The notes: a model not told the origin generated them from the letters alone. Counted from the stretch's first letter, positions 1 through 12,490 are shown. The stretch: 64,000 nucleotides of DNA from Cephalopachus bancanus (GCA_027257055.1 JAPVLO010000973.1:1-64000), one strand, 5' to 3'. A program made the numbers and translations.

Positions 1-959
1 CACATATAGGGATAAGTAATACATATGAAAAGGATGGGAAGGGAATCTTTAGAGTTTTGTCCAAGAGGAAACTGGCATAGATTCAGAGACTTGCAATATT
101 TTGAAGTTGAAAAATCTAATTTCATACTAATTTGGGGAAGAAAATGAGACTTGAATTAGGTGTAAGAGGCTGTAAATTCAATGGTCAAAGGAGATCCAAG
201 GGTAAGCTCAGGCTAAAGTAAAACATAAACTTAATCATACATTATGAATATACTTTTCCAATCTATGTGAAAGATGAGTCCAGAGAGACTGGAAGTGGAC
301 ATAACATAAAGCTTAGAAAGTTACCTTTGATGTTGAGATTGCAAGTGTTTATAAGTTTTTTCTTTTTCTTTTTGCTTTCCCCATTTTCTATATTAAGCAC
401 ATTATTAACAATCCAGACAGAGAAAAAAGAAAAAAAAACTTTACAATAACTAAATAAATAGTCAAGCAGAGTAAAATACATTATTTATTCAGTCATGTAG
501 TGAATGTCAGGAGCCAAATACATTAAATGACTGACCTGGGGGACCATGAGAAGACTATGTGTTGAAAAGATCAATTGAACATAGCTAGACTTTATTTCAA
601 TAAAGCACACAACAGTATAAGCCTTAGAGGCAAAGTTCTCTCATTTATTTGATTTTCAGTTTACATCTACATAAAGCGGGGCTATTTATGACTGCTTCAA
701 AGGAAACACTTCTTATGAAACACTTAGAACAATGATGCCCTATGCGAGAGTGCTGTTGGGTTCAATCTGGAAATATCCTTATAAATCATCCAGACTAGGC
801 TTTTCAAACTGCAGGCTACAACTCATTGAAGGTTTATCTTAATAGGGGAATCTAACTAGCATTTAAAAATTAAATTGCAAAGAAGAGAAGATAACTGAAA
901 ATGGTATGCCATGGGCACCAAAAATTATGAGCTCTGAATAATATTGCAAAGAATTGTTT

Positions 960-1470
960 TGTCAGAAGTCACTAGTGAAGCGCAAACCAAAATCACAATG
1001 GAATATCACTTCACACCCACTAGGAGGGCTAAAATTAAAACGACAGACAACAACAAAGGTTGGTGAAGATGTGGAGAAATTGAAACCAGCAACATTACTG
1101 TTGGGATGTAATGGCACAGTCGCTTTGGAAAAAACTATAGCAATGTGTCAAAAGGTTAAATGTAGAACTGCCAAATGAGTCAAACCAGCAATTCTGCTCC
1201 TATATCTCACATATAAACATAAGTCTATACAAAAATATGAATGTTGGTAGCAGCACTATCCAGAAGAAACAGAAAGTGAAAACAAAATGTCCAGCATGAA
1301 TGAATTAGTAAACAAAATGTGATCTGTCCATATAATGTAAAATCATTGGGCAATAAAAAGGAATAAAGTATCAAAATATGATACAACATGAATGAACCCT
1401 AAAACATTATACTAAGTCAAAGAAATTAAGCAACACTCGAATGTGGACAACTCTGAATCCTCAGAGGCTA
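960..1470 (+). mobile_element. Ancient L1 (LINE1) 3' fragment
   Basis: The segment reads like the 3' end of L1 ORF2 and following sequence: a run of the type 'aaaatcacaatggaatatcac', then 'ggttggtgaagatgtgg' and a late 'gaacctaaaacattatac'-like stretch before aagtcaaag. Many changes and stops show an old, 5'-truncated copy. There is no clear poly(A) tail or target duplication. The open frame at 954-1178 is a remnant of this element. Confidence 0.75.
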
Positions 1471-2339
1471 TGGTCAAAAAATGAATGATATTCAATTCAG
1501 GAAGCACTATCAGAGCTAAAATGCTGGAGACCAGGACTAGTAAACCTCTTGATTGATTCATAGTTTGCTAAAAGATACTTTTCCAGAATGGAAATGAGAA
1601 AGGTCCATGGTGTATAGATTACACCAAAAAATATTGTAAAGCATAGTTCATTGTAATACGTCAGTATTCTCAAGGAACTGTCCCCAAAGGATGAACCAAG
1701 TCTTCAGTAATTGAAACACAGCTGTTAATTAAGGCATGATGTCAGGGGTTTTGTGAGTGGTGAAATGATACTTGTAAATTCTTACCTAATCAGGTTTTCT
1801 TATCACTTAATAATTCAGAAACTAATTTAAGTATACTTATGTATAAATATATAGAACTTAATGAAGTGTTTCCTTCCTGTTCCTCCTTTTTTTGTTTGTC
1901 TGATGGGTACAATAATTATTTCTATCTCACACAGTTTTGAAGATAAAATGTGATAATACATGTCCAATACTTAGAAGATGACCTGTTAGAATTCCACCAT
2001 AAATTTATCACACTTACGAGTTTCAATACAAATTATTTCAAAGCAAAATCAAATAAAAGCACTTCAAAGCTCCCAGATGTGTAGCTCTACCCTCCCCATT
2101 TCACCTGTATTCCACTTTGGTCTTGAAAACTGGTTACTCTTCATCTTTACTTCTCCAAACAAGAATCCATTGTCTTCTGTGTGAAACCTGCTACGGAACT
2201 ATGTTATCTAGCCAAGTGATCTGCTCTGTAATTTGCACAATCAACCAGGCTGAAGATATTTTTATGCCTTTGGTGACTAGAATGAGTGCCAGACTCATTC
2301 TGCTCTCTCACTTCTCATCTTCAAGTCACTAAGTCCTTT

Positions 2340-3010
2340 TGTTGGTATCTCCTAAACATTTTTTCCAACTTGGGCCCTTCATGTTCCTTACATTGCCATT
2401 GTATTAGTATAACCTGTCATTACCTTTAACCCAAACTATTTAACTATTTCCTAAATAGACTTCTTGCCTCCAATCTAAATTTTGCAGATCCATCTATACA
2501 CATTTTTTTTTTTTTGAGTTGAGGTCTCACTCCGTCACCCAGGCTGGAGTGCAGTGGCACGCTCGCTCATAGCCATCCCAGCGTCGACCTTCTGGGCCCC
2601 TGCGATCCTTCCGCCTCAGCCTTCCGAGTAGCCAGAACTACAGGCGCGCGCTACCACGCTTGGCTATTTTTTATTTTATTGTAGCGACGAGGTCTTGCTG
2701 GTCTGGAACCCGTGTGCTCAGGCAATCCACTCAGCCTCCCAAAGTGCTGGGATCACAGGCTGAGCCACCAAGCCAGGCTTATATACATTATTTCAAGGGT
2801 GATTTTTCGAAAACATAAATTTGGTCATGCTGTGGTCAGGTTTAAAGTGTTAAAACAGTTTCCGGTTGCCTGTGGAACAAAATTCAAAGCTATTAGCCCC
2901 ACTTATAAGATTCTTCCTGATTTGCCTTATTAACTTTACCTCTCCAGGTCTCTGACCCTCTTTTCCCAACGCTCTAGGATGCTACCTATAGAATTTTATG
3001 CCTAATTTTT
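2340..3010. repeat. Ancient L2-like interspersed repeat split by an Alu
   Basis: Both sides of the Alu at 2502-2778 resemble one ancient mammalian repeat that commonly contains a 'cacaaatttggtcatg' block and a 'cctgatttgcc' block. The left part runs through cttcttgcctccaatct to the Alu. The right part resumes at ttatttcaagggtgat. I assign it to L2 or another old mammalian-wide LINE by memory of sequence type only, so the family name is uncertain. Confidence 0.4.
2502..2778 (-). mobile_element. Alu SINE, full dimer, antisense
   Basis: A T13 run (complement of the 3' poly(A)) is followed by gagtTgaggtctcactcc-type right arm, the A-rich linker (ttattttattg) and the left arm ending in gagccaccaagccaggc. 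The flanks tatacacatt and tatatacatt look like a diverged target-site duplication. The left arm has lost about 25 bases around the B box region compared with the other copies. Several CpGs remain (gcgcgcg), suggesting moderate age. Confidence 0.9.
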
Positions 3011-5339
3011 ATTTGAAACTCCCTGTTAATTCATTGATCTCTTGTATTTGGGTTAAACTTATGCATGCTATTCTCTGAAATATGTTTCTCTTCTAACATG
3101 TCCACATTTGAGATTCAGTATAGGTGTCTACTTCTTCGTGAAGTCTGGGATGTGTTATGAGGAGTAAAAAGTTTTTCTTATTTCTTAAAGTAACTTCTTA
3201 AAGTATTATTTTTTTGGACATAAGTCATTATAGTGCCACTGGTAAAATGAGTCAAATTGAGTTTCTGGTTGATAAATGACATTTTATGGAAATTTAGGTT
3301 TATTGTCTCTAATAAATTTAGTCATTCTTGAATTTTCATATGATACTGTATTGAAAATTCTTACCATAAAGCATTTATAATACCTTTTGGGAAAACTCTT
3401 TGCCAATGGTGCTATGTAATCTCCACTAAGATATAACCATTGTCTTGTCTTGAATTTTCACTGCCTAGCAGAGGCCTAGTTTTCTCAAATTTAATTTTTG
3501 AATAAGTAAATAAATAATTTGATAACTTCTACCTATGTCACAAAAAAATTATAATTTATTTTAATTTTTAAAAGAGTTCTGAAGTAGCACATTCTTTCTG
3601 AGCTTTGAAATTTGGACTCAGCTATAACTTTTCCACTACTGGTGGATACAGTGCTTTCTGATGTTTAAGTAAAAACATCATTATGCCAAAGTCAACCTAA
3701 AACTTTCTCATATTAGGAAGTTCGTTTATTTGAAGTTTCTTTGAGCAAAAATATGGGATGCACATATATGGGAAGTTTTATAAAAATGGGATATTGATTT
3801 CAAAATTAGTTTACCCCATTTTTTACATAAACTGGAAAAATGTAGAAATTTCAATAGCATTGTACAAAAGTAGAAAACAAGCAAGAACAAAATATTTCCT
3901 ATATTAAACCTATAACCAAGTAATATAAAGGTAAATTAGCTTATTACATACTCATTTCTGCACATTCTTAATATTTTATACTGAAGAAGTATCTCATACT
4001 TTGTTAAAATATAGAAAGTTATATGTCCTAAAGTCTAGGAAAATATACAATTATGAAACATGGTTTCAAATCCATTAAAACATGTGCAACATATAGCTAT
4101 TATTATCAGGATTACTTCAATTTTAAAGACATGAGTACAGTTTTTTAATCAACATGTTTGTAACATAGTTCTATGATATTGTTTCTAATATTTTCCACTC
4201 ATTTCCTTTTTAACTCCAAACTAGACAGATTCTTAAAATGTAATTTTTTATTGCTAAAATGTGGATGTTAGTACAATATGTAAATGAGTCAATTTAATAA
4301 TTGCATATTCAAACAATTATGTAAAATTATATTAATAATTGCACTGAAATACAAACACATAATAGTAAAGAGAAATAAATGTACTATGATTTTACTTTTT
4401 CTAACAATAAATAGTCTATACAATTTACAGTTACTAATAAAACTAAATACTTGATCATTTATTTTGATGTTTGAAGAAAGGGAAGGAATCTAAAATCCTA
4501 TTTCTGTTATTTTATTAAATGAGTTGAAAATGCTTCATGATATTACATACTCTCTATTTAACCATCCATTCTACCTTTGTAAATAAATTCTTTAAATAGC
4601 AAATATTGACTACCAAATCTCAACATGAATTACAATAGGGATAAGGCAAAAGGGGTTGAGGAAACAGAGCATAGCCACATATTTAAACATTAGTTTTACC
4701 TTGTCTAAAGTAAATTCCTAAATGACATGCATAGGTATTCAAATGAATAACTGAATAAAAGTGATTATTTACATGACATATAAATTTAAGATAATCAATA
4801 CTGCTGATGTGTTTATTTTTAGGTATTTAGGATTTGACATGGTAGACGTCTATAGTGTATTATACCAGGATATTATGCATTGGCTTAGTGAAAATCTCTC
4901 ATTCAAATCAGATAGTTGTAGGGGAGTTTACTTAGATTTCTCCTGGACAAGTCATTTAGACACACTATCAAGTGGGTTGACGATCACTTTGGAAACATGT
5001 TTTTAATGTAAAGGTAATTAGATTCATGTTGCTTTGATTCTATTGCTATAAAATAGTTGAGGAAATGACGGTAGATGTAAGTTTTGAAGCATGTGAATTG
5101 TTAGAATCAATTTAAAGGTAAAGAAAGATTTTTTAAAAGTCTACTAGCAAGTACCTTATGTGTGGACACCATGTAGCACAACAGATACTCTACAGTGAAG
5201 TAATAAGCATTAGGAAAAAGAACTTTAGAAATGTACATGTTAGATAGGTTGAAATACTGGCAAGAAATCAAGTAAGAAATATAATCTGGCTATGTTTGGA
5301 AGGCCAGAGACAAAATTGGTTAAACTCAACTTCAAGGTA

Positions 5340-7104
5340 TTTGACTAGAGGTGCTTGGCACTCACGACTCCCACACAGAAGGTCGAAAACAGCAAGTAGA
5401 TACCATACTATGAATAGAGCCTCTAAGATAAAACACTGGAATTCAGCAGGGAAATGACAGAGAATGTCTGAAGCACAGAAGAAGAGGAAAACAAAGTAGC
5501 TAGCCTGGCCTGGACTGGCTCAGAGCCAGGAGGAACTACCCGTTTTAGGAAAGGGTAAGAGAAATCCCCAAGCATCCACATTTCCACTGCAGACCTACTT
5601 TCCTAGCCATGGGGCGGCCCTTTGGCCCTGAGACTAGTATAAGGAGCTTCCTGGAGTCCAACAATGGCATTGTTTCAGAGTGGGAGTTTGCACTGGGTCC
5701 CACACACTCCCCCAAGACCCAAGCAGCTGCAGAGAGCCTAGTCCTCACCAGACTACATTCCTCTTTGAGACCCAACAGCCTCTGCATTTCAACATTCCAG
5801 GAGCCCCACTGACATCCTCCCATGTCTACCCAGAGGTTACAGTGTTCCAGCACTAGGCTGACCCAGTGGTGTTTCCAGCACTCCAGACCACACAGCATTC
5901 TATACACCAAAAATGGGCAGAGTAGTGGACTAGGAAGGCTTCCCCCTGGGATAAAGGGAGCTGAAGTGTGTGCTGCTCAGTAGAACCTGAGAGCTGTCTG
6001 CCTAGGGCTGCTGAAAATGACAGTAAACACTACACCCTCCAGCTTCAGAGCAGGTGCACCTGTATGAGCCTTCAGAGGTCCTGGAAACTAGCCTGTCTGC
6101 CCACTATCCTGGGGCCTGAGGACAGACCTTCTTCACTTGCCACTTCTGCTGCTGACACTTGCACACGTCATTCAGTGGTCTAAGGAGTGACTCACCCTAC
6201 CCTCTATTGCTGGTACCTGCACATGCCTTCCAGGGTCTGAGGGTGGGCCCATTCTACCTGCCACTGTTGGCATCCAGCTCATCACTCAGAAGCCTGGGGA
6301 TCAACCTGCCCTGCCCACTACCACCAGCACCCATGTACACCTTTGAAAGCCTGAGGATGGTCTCTCCCAACCTGCCTGCAGACTCTGTTCCAGGGCCTGA
6401 ACACAGATTCACCCTGATTGCCACCACTGGTGCATGCAAGCACATCCAAAGGTTAAAGAATGGGTCTGTCTACCTTTGATGCCTGCATATGATTCCTGGG
6501 GTCCTGGGGAACTGTCTTCTCAGCCTGTTGTCACCATTGCTGGTACACATGCATTGTTCAGGGGCTCAAAGGTTGTTCTGCTATTGCCACTGCCACCACA
6601 GATGCCATGCACACTTCCCAGGGGCCCACGGACCCTCCTACTTTCCCAGCCTGCTGCTACCACTGCTGGCACTTGAGTACACTGTCTGGAGTCCAAGGAT
6701 CATCTGCCTGGATCTGTCACCACTGGTGCCTGTAAACACTGCTTGAGATTCCAAAAACTGTCTGCCTGGCCTGCCACCACCATCACTGGTTTCAGGGTAC
6801 CAGCCCCCTGGGAGTTCACATCCTCAGCAAAGCCTCACTGTAAACTTCATTAACAACTGCAGTCCAAGCCATTGAGGGAATCACAGAGAAAACTAATTCG
6901 ATTACAGCTGGAGAAATCATATGGAGATTCTACTACTATGGCTATTCAGAATCAAAGACAAAGTGCCCTACACAACACTATAGCTATATCTATGGCAAAA
7001 AGTCTTTCCCTACTAAAACTAATCCATAAAATTGAAAGAAGCAGTTATTAAACCAGATGTGCAGATATCAACAGTAAGAACCCGGAAACATGAAAAAACC
7101 AGAA
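5340..7104 (+). mobile_element. Old L1 element: GC-rich 5' region and start of ORF1 part
   Basis: This 1.7 kb block is far more GC-rich than its surroundings and contains imperfect serial repeats of the type 'cctgccaccac...gggcctgagga', typical of an old L1M-type 5' untranslated region. From about 6880 it changes to A-rich sense-strand sequence (ggagaaatcatatggag..., aatcaaagacaaag) like the start of L1 ORF1. Open frames here (5545-5910 minus, 6159-6479 plus) have no known protein character and are products of the low-stop GC-rich 5' region. The same L1 continues after the Alu at 7105-7449. Confidence 0.7.
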
Positions 7105-7449
7105 GCCAGGCTCGGTGGCTCAGCCTATAATCCCGTGCTTTGGGAGGCCGAGGTGAGTGAATTGCCTGAGCCCGCGGGTTCGAGATCCGCCTGGGCAACT
7201 TGACGAGACCTCATCTCTACAATAAATCAAAAAATTAGCCGGGCATGGTAGCGCGCACCTGTAGTTCCAGCTACTTGGAAGGCTGAGGCGGAAGGATCGC
7301 CGGAGCCCAGCAGGTCAAGGCTGCGGTGGCCGGGAGCAGCCACTGCACTCCAGTCTGGGCAACAGAGTGAGACTCCAACTTAAAAAAAAAAAAGAAAAAG
7401 AAAAAACAGAGTGAGACTCCAACTTAAAAAAAAAAAGAAAAAGAAAAAA
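7105..7449 (+). mobile_element. Alu SINE, full dimer with duplicated tail
   Basis: Left arm begins gccaggctcggtggctcag; the right arm ends in cactgcactccagtctgggc and an A-rich tail. The left arm carries gagcccgcgggttcgag, which contains the RNA polymerase III B-box-like ggttcgaga. The last 44 bases of the element (cagagtgagactccaactt plus the A/G tail) are tandemly duplicated at 7363-7406 and 7407-7449. Flanks aaaaaaccagaa and aaaaaaccggaa look like the target duplication. It sits inside the old L1. Confidence 0.95.
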
Positions 7450-7784
7450 CCGGAAAACATGACACTTCCAAAGGAACACAATAATTTTCCAGTAACAGAG
7501 CTCAAAGAAAAGAAAATCTATGTCATATCTGGAAACAATTTCAATATAATAATGTCAAATAAACTAATTGAGATACAAAAGAACGTAGGTAAACAATACA
7601 AAGAAATCAGAAAAAAATTTAAATGAAACATTGAACAAGAGATCAATACCATAAAAAAGAAAATAAAAATTTGAACTAAAGAAATTAAATAAATTAAATG
7701 AAAATACAATTGAGAGCATCAACAATAGACCAAACAAAAAATAATTTCTGAATTCAAAGATGGATCTTTTGAAATAATCCAGTC
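7450..7784 (+). mobile_element. Old L1, ORF1-region continuation
   Basis: A-rich sense-strand sequence resumes directly after the Alu with the same L1 character: repeated 'aaagaaaagaaaatc', 'gaaatcagaaaaaaattt', 'ttgaacaagagatcaatacc', ending near ttttgaaataatccagtcagac. It encodes a lysine-rich fragment at 7411-7626, but no intact ORF1. Near 7785 it is interrupted by a different L1 3' end. Confidence 0.65.
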
Positions 7785-8995
7785 AGACAAATCAAAATCA
7801 CAATGAGATACTACCTCACTCTAGTTAGGATGACTAAAATAAAAAAGACAAAAGAAAACAAGCATTGGTGAGGATGTGTGGAAAGGAGAACACTTACACA
7901 CTGTTAGTAAAGTTGTAAATTAGTACAGCCACTATAAAAAACTGCATGAATGTTCCTTTAAAAAATAGAATTACCTCATGACCCAATACTGGGTCTATAT
8001 CTAAAGGAAATAAAAACAGTACGTTGAAGAGATATCTGCACTTCCATGTGCAGCATTATTTACAACAGCCAAGATATGGAATTAACTCAGATGTCCAATG
8101 GGTAATAAATGCAAAACGTGTCCACAATGAAAGAAAATATGTGCTGTATACACGCAACAGAATGTTATTCAGTCATAAGAAAATCCTGTCATTTGAAACA
8201 AAATGGATAGACCTAGAATGTAATTTAAAACAACATAGGTGGATCTTTGAAGATATGTTGTGAAATAATTCAGACAGAAAGATAAATGCTGCATGATCTG
8301 ACTCAGATGTAGAATAAAAAATAAAATAAAGCAAAAGTTGACATCATAGACGCAGAAGCATAGGGTAGAACAGTGGTAGAATAGTAGTTACCACAGACTG
8401 AGGAAGGAAGGGGAAAAACAGAAGGGAAAGATGGAAAAAGGTTAGTCAAAGTTGCAATTAGGTAGGAGAGATAAATTCTGGTGTTCTATTGCTTGGTAGG
8501 GTAACATGGTTAACAGAATGATATAGCATATTAAAAAATAGCTAGACGAGGGGCTTTTGAATGTCCTCATGATAAAGAAATAATAAATGCATGAAGTGAT
8601 GGTCATACTAAATACTCTGGTTTAATCATCATATAACAACATTTATAGGTATTAAAACATAAACTGGCCGGGCTCAGTTGCTCAGTCTGTAATCCTGCAC
8701 CTTTGGGAGGCTGAGGTGAGTGGATTGCCTGAGCCCGCGGGTCGAGACCCGCCTGGGCAGCGAGACCTCATCTCTACAATAAATAAAAAAATCAGTTGGG
8801 CGTGGTAGCGCATGCCTGTAATTCCGGCTACTTGGAAGGCTGAGGCAGAAGGATTGCCGGAGCCCAGCAAGTCGAGGCTGCGATGGCCAGTAGCGGCCAC
8901 TGCACTCCAGTCTGGGCAACTCAACAAAACAAAACAAAACAAAACAAAATAAACTGATACCCCATATACATAATTACAATGATCAGTTAAAAATT
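7785..8995 (+). mobile_element. L1 3' end nested in the older L1, itself hit by an Alu
   Basis: The segment starts with the L1 ORF2 end (aaaatcacaatgagatac, ggtgaggatgtgtggaaagg, gttattcagtcataag) and goes on through a 3' untranslated region (ggggcttttgaatgtcc, gatggtcatactaa) to the closing gataccccatatacata motif. The closing part lies beyond the Alu at 8666-8949. Frame-breaking changes are frequent. This is a second L1, 5'-truncated, inside the older one, because ORF1-like L1 sequence resumes at about 9060. Confidence 0.7.
8666..8949 (+). mobile_element. Alu SINE, full dimer
   Basis: Begins ggccgggctcagttgctcag and ends ccagtctgggcaactc followed by an (AAAAC)n tail. It shares the gcctgagcccgcgggtcgag left-arm block with the other copies of this window. 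Flanking aaacataaactg and aaaataaactg fit a slightly diverged target duplication. It interrupts the 3' end of the nested L1. Confidence 0.95.
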
Positions 8996-9045
8996 AGAAG
9001 AAGAAGGAGGAGGAGGAGAAGAGGGATGAAGAAGAAGAAGGAAAC
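8996..9045 (+). repeat. Purine-rich (GAA/GGA)n tract
   Basis: Fifty bases of almost pure A and G (aagaagaaggaggaggagg, gaagaagaagaagg) follow the nested L1 3' end. It probably grew from that element's poly(A) tail. Confidence 0.85.
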
Positions 9046-9054
9046 AGAAAGCCT

Positions 9055-10680
9055 ATGGAACATATTGGACTCAAAAGTGACCAGATACTCGAATTTTAAG
9101 AAGAAGAGATGGACAAAAGCATAGTAAAACAATTTAATAAAATATTAACAAAATTTTTTAAGTCTTGCAAAAGACATAGACATTCAGATATAGGAAGCTC
9201 AAAGATTTTCAAATACATTCAACCTAAAAGAGTCTTCTCCAAGGCACATAGTAGTCTAATTATTAAAAATCAAAGACAAAGAGAATTTCAAAAACAGTAA
9301 GAGAAAAGCATAAGTCACATTTAAGGAAATCCCTCTCAGACTAATGGCAGATTTCTTTCTTTCTTTTTTTTTTAAGTGAGAAAGCAAGATTTACTGAGAG
9401 GACAGAAAAAGTTCTACAGTGAGAAGGGACCTGAAGGGCTTGACCTAATGGCAGATTTCTAAGCAGACACCTTATAGGCAAGGAGGGAGTGAGATGATAA
9501 TTCAACGTACTGAAATACCAAATAAAGAACAACAAAAAACTGAAAGCCAAGACAACTATACCCAGCAAAGCTAACTTTCAAAAATAAAGGAGAAATAAAG
9601 TCTCTCCCAGACAATCAATAACAGAAGAAATGTATCACCACAGTACTACAAGAAAGGTCAAAGACAGTCCTACATCTGGAAGTAAAAGGATTATATCTAC
9701 AATCAGAAAAACACATAAACTATGAAACAGATACATAAATAAAAAAGAGAAAGGAGTCAACTGTAGTCACTACAGAAGTAAACCACTAAATTGTAAAGAA
9801 AAACAGTAAAAAAGAAACAAAGAAGTTAAGAAGTTAAGAATATACAAACAGCCAGAAAACAATGAACAAAATGACAGGAATAATAAACTTAATAATAACT
9901 TTGATGTAAACAAATTAAATTTCCCACTTAAAAAATATAGATTGAATGAATTTTAGAAAGACCCAACTATATGCTGCCTACAGGAAACTCACTTCATCTG
10001 GAAAGACATATATAAACTGAAAGTAAAGGGATGGAAAAAGATATTCCATGTCAGCATGAGTGACTATACTCACATAATATAAAATAGACTTTAGTCAAAA
10101 ACTGTAGAAAAAGACAAAGAAGGTCATTATATAATAATAAAAAGGTCGTTTCAGCAAGAGGATATAACAATTTAAAATATATTCATAAATGCATCTGCCA
10201 CTGGAGCACTCAGATATATAAAGCAGACATTACTAGATCTTAAAGAAGTGGTAGACTCCATTGCAATAATAATTGGAGGCTTTAGCATCCCATTCTCAGC
10301 ATTGGACATAGAAAAAGGAACAAAGAAACATTGGATTTAAACTGCTCTTTAGACAAAATTGTTCTAAGAGACATTTATAGAACATTTTCTCCAACAGCAG
10401 CAGATCACACATTCTTCTTATAAGTTCAGGGAACGTTTTCTATAATAGGCCATATGTTAAGTCACAAAAAATCTCAATACATTTTTAAAAATTGAAATCA
10501 TATTATGTATCTTCTCAGACAACACTGGAATGCAACTAGAAACCAAAACAAGAGGAACTTTGAAAACTACAAATGCATGGAAATTAAACAACATGCTCCT
10601 GAATAATGCTTGGGTCACTGAAGGAACTAAGCAGTAAGTAAAATAATTTCTGAAAACAAATAAAAATGAAAATAGAACAT
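9055..10680 (+). mobile_element. Old L1: ORF1 end and inter-ORF/ORF2 start
   Basis: Sense-strand L1 text resumes after the nested insertions: caaggcacatagtagtc, gagaaaagcataagtcacat, cccagcaaagctaac and gagaaataaagtctctccc are diverged versions of the end of L1M ORF1. The stretch near 9950-10600 (acccaactatatgctgcc, caggaaactcacttc, cacattcttcttataag) matches the L1 ORF2 interior in style. Numerous stops and gaps show it is dead. A small retrocopy sits at 9357-9444. Confidence 0.7.
9341..9460 (-). mobile_element. 88-bp retrocopy of an ERV transcript 3' end with target duplication
   Basis: A perfect 16-base direct repeat, ctaatggcagatttct, occupies 9341-9356 and 9445-9460. The 88 bases between start with a T/C-rich run, the complement of a poly(A) tail. 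On the minus strand the insert reads toward an agtaaatcttgctttc polyadenylation-signal region. That resembles the R region of an ERV1-type LTR. The tail plus duplication indicate L1-mediated insertion of a strongly 5'-truncated transcript. A homologous insert lies at 56941-57018. Confidence 0.7.
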
Positions 10681-12490
10681 ACCAGAATATGTCAAAATCA
10701 GTGTTAACAAGGAAGTTTATAACAATAAATGCTTATTTGAAAAAAGCAGAATGATTTCAAATGTATAATCTAGTGATCACTTGAAGGAAGTAAAAAAGTA
10801 AAAACAAACTGAACCCAAAATTAGCAGAAGAAAAGAAATAATAAAAATCAAAGCAGAACTAAACAAAATAGAGACTAAAAATCAATGCAAAGAATCACTA
10901 AACTGAAAAAGAACAAAGGTAGAGACATCATACTATCTGACTTTCAAGTATACTACAAAGCTATAGTGACCAAATATTATGGTATTGGTATAAAAACAGA
11001 CACATGCTCAAATGGAACAGAATATAGAAACCAGGAATAAATGAACAGATTTATTTTCAACAAATGTACCAGTAATGTAAAATGAAGAAGGGACACCCTC
11101 TTCAGTAAGTAATGAATATCTGTATGCATAAGACTGAAACTAGATGTCTCTCACCATATCCAAAAATCAATTCAAGATGGATTGAAGACTTAAAAGTAGA
11201 CCCCAAACTCTAAAACCTAAAACTATGGAAGAAAACATAGGAGAAACACTTCAGGACATTGGTTTGGGCAAAGATTTTATGGCTAAGACTTAAAAAGTAC
11301 TTCAAAAGACTTCAAAAATAAAATTAGGCAAAGAAATTATATTCAACTAAAAAACCTTCTGAACAGCAAAGAAAACAATCAACAAAGTGAAGAGACACCT
11401 TGTAGAATAGGGGAAAATATTTGCAAACTATTCATTCAACAAGAGACTAACAACCATAATATTCAAAGTATTCAAACAGGTCAACAGCAAAACAAAAATA
11501 AAAACAAAAACACTCACACAAAACAGATAATCTTAAAAATGGACAAAGGATGTAGATAGATATTTCTCAAAAGAGGACATACAAATATTCAACAGGTATA
11601 TTAAAAAATGCTAGACCTCACTAATCACAGAAACACAAATCAAAACAATAGTGAGATATCATCTCAACCTTGTTAAAATGGCTATTACAAAAAGGCAAAC
11701 AATAATAGCATGCTGTTAAGGATGCTGAGGAAGGGAAATTCTTATACACTGTTGGTAAAAATGTAAATCAGGGTAGCCATCAGGAAAAACAGTATGAATT
11801 TTTCTCAAAAAAGTTAAAAATAGAGCTGCCGTACAATCCAATAATCCCACTACTGGTTATTCAATCAAAGGAAAAGACATCATAATACCAAAAGGATACC
11901 TGCATCCTGCCCCATGTTTATCGCAGCAGTAGTCACAATAGCCAAAATCCAAAATCAACCTAAGTGTCCATAGATGGATGAATGGATAAAGAAAATGTGG
12001 CATATTTACACAATGAAATATTATTCAGTCATGAAAAAGAATGAAATCCTGACATTTGAAGAAACATGGATGAAACTGGAGATCATTATGTTAAACGAAA
12101 TATGCTGGGTTCCCAAAGGACAAATATTACATATTCTCACTCATGTGCTGGAGCTCAAATGTTAATCTTGTGGAGGTGAGGAGTAGAATAATGGTTACCA
12201 GAGGGTGGAAAGGTTGAAGTTAGGGAGATGAAGAGAGGTTGCTTATTGGATACAAATATTACTGTTATATTGGAAACAAGTTCTAGTGTTCAGTAGTATA
12301 TAGTGGGATGACTATAGTTAACAAGAATTTATTGTAGATCATGAAATAGCTAGAAGGAAAGAAATGATAAATGTCTGAGGTGATGGATCGCCTAAGTACT
12401 GTCTTTTGATCATATATATTGTATGCATATATCAAAATATCACATGTACCCCATAAATATGTGGAAGTTTTCTGTATCAATAAAAAAATT
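10681..12490 (+). mobile_element. Old L1: ORF2 remnants and 3' end
   Basis: Contains diverged ORF2 landmarks in order: gacatcatactatctgac, ctatagtgaccaaatattatgg, aaaacagacacatg, gaaaatatttgcaaac, caaaagaggacatac, aatcaaaacaatagtgag, and the 'atggatgaatggataaag' block. The 3' untranslated part ends in catgtaccccataaatatg and tgtatcaataaaaaaattgg. The small open frame at 11974-12165 is the last readable ORF2 scrap. This is the 3' end of the element whose 5' region begins near 5340, so the whole locus is one old L1 with deletions and nested insertions. Confidence 0.8.

Noticed and set aside
5545..5910. 121-codon minus-strand frame
   Set aside because: It lies antisense in the GC-rich 5' region of an old L1, where stops are rare; no domain or codon pattern supports a gene.
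7149..7190. tRNA-like ggttcgaga B-box text
   Set aside because: It is the normal internal promoter element of the Alu left arm, and no tRNA cloverleaf forms.
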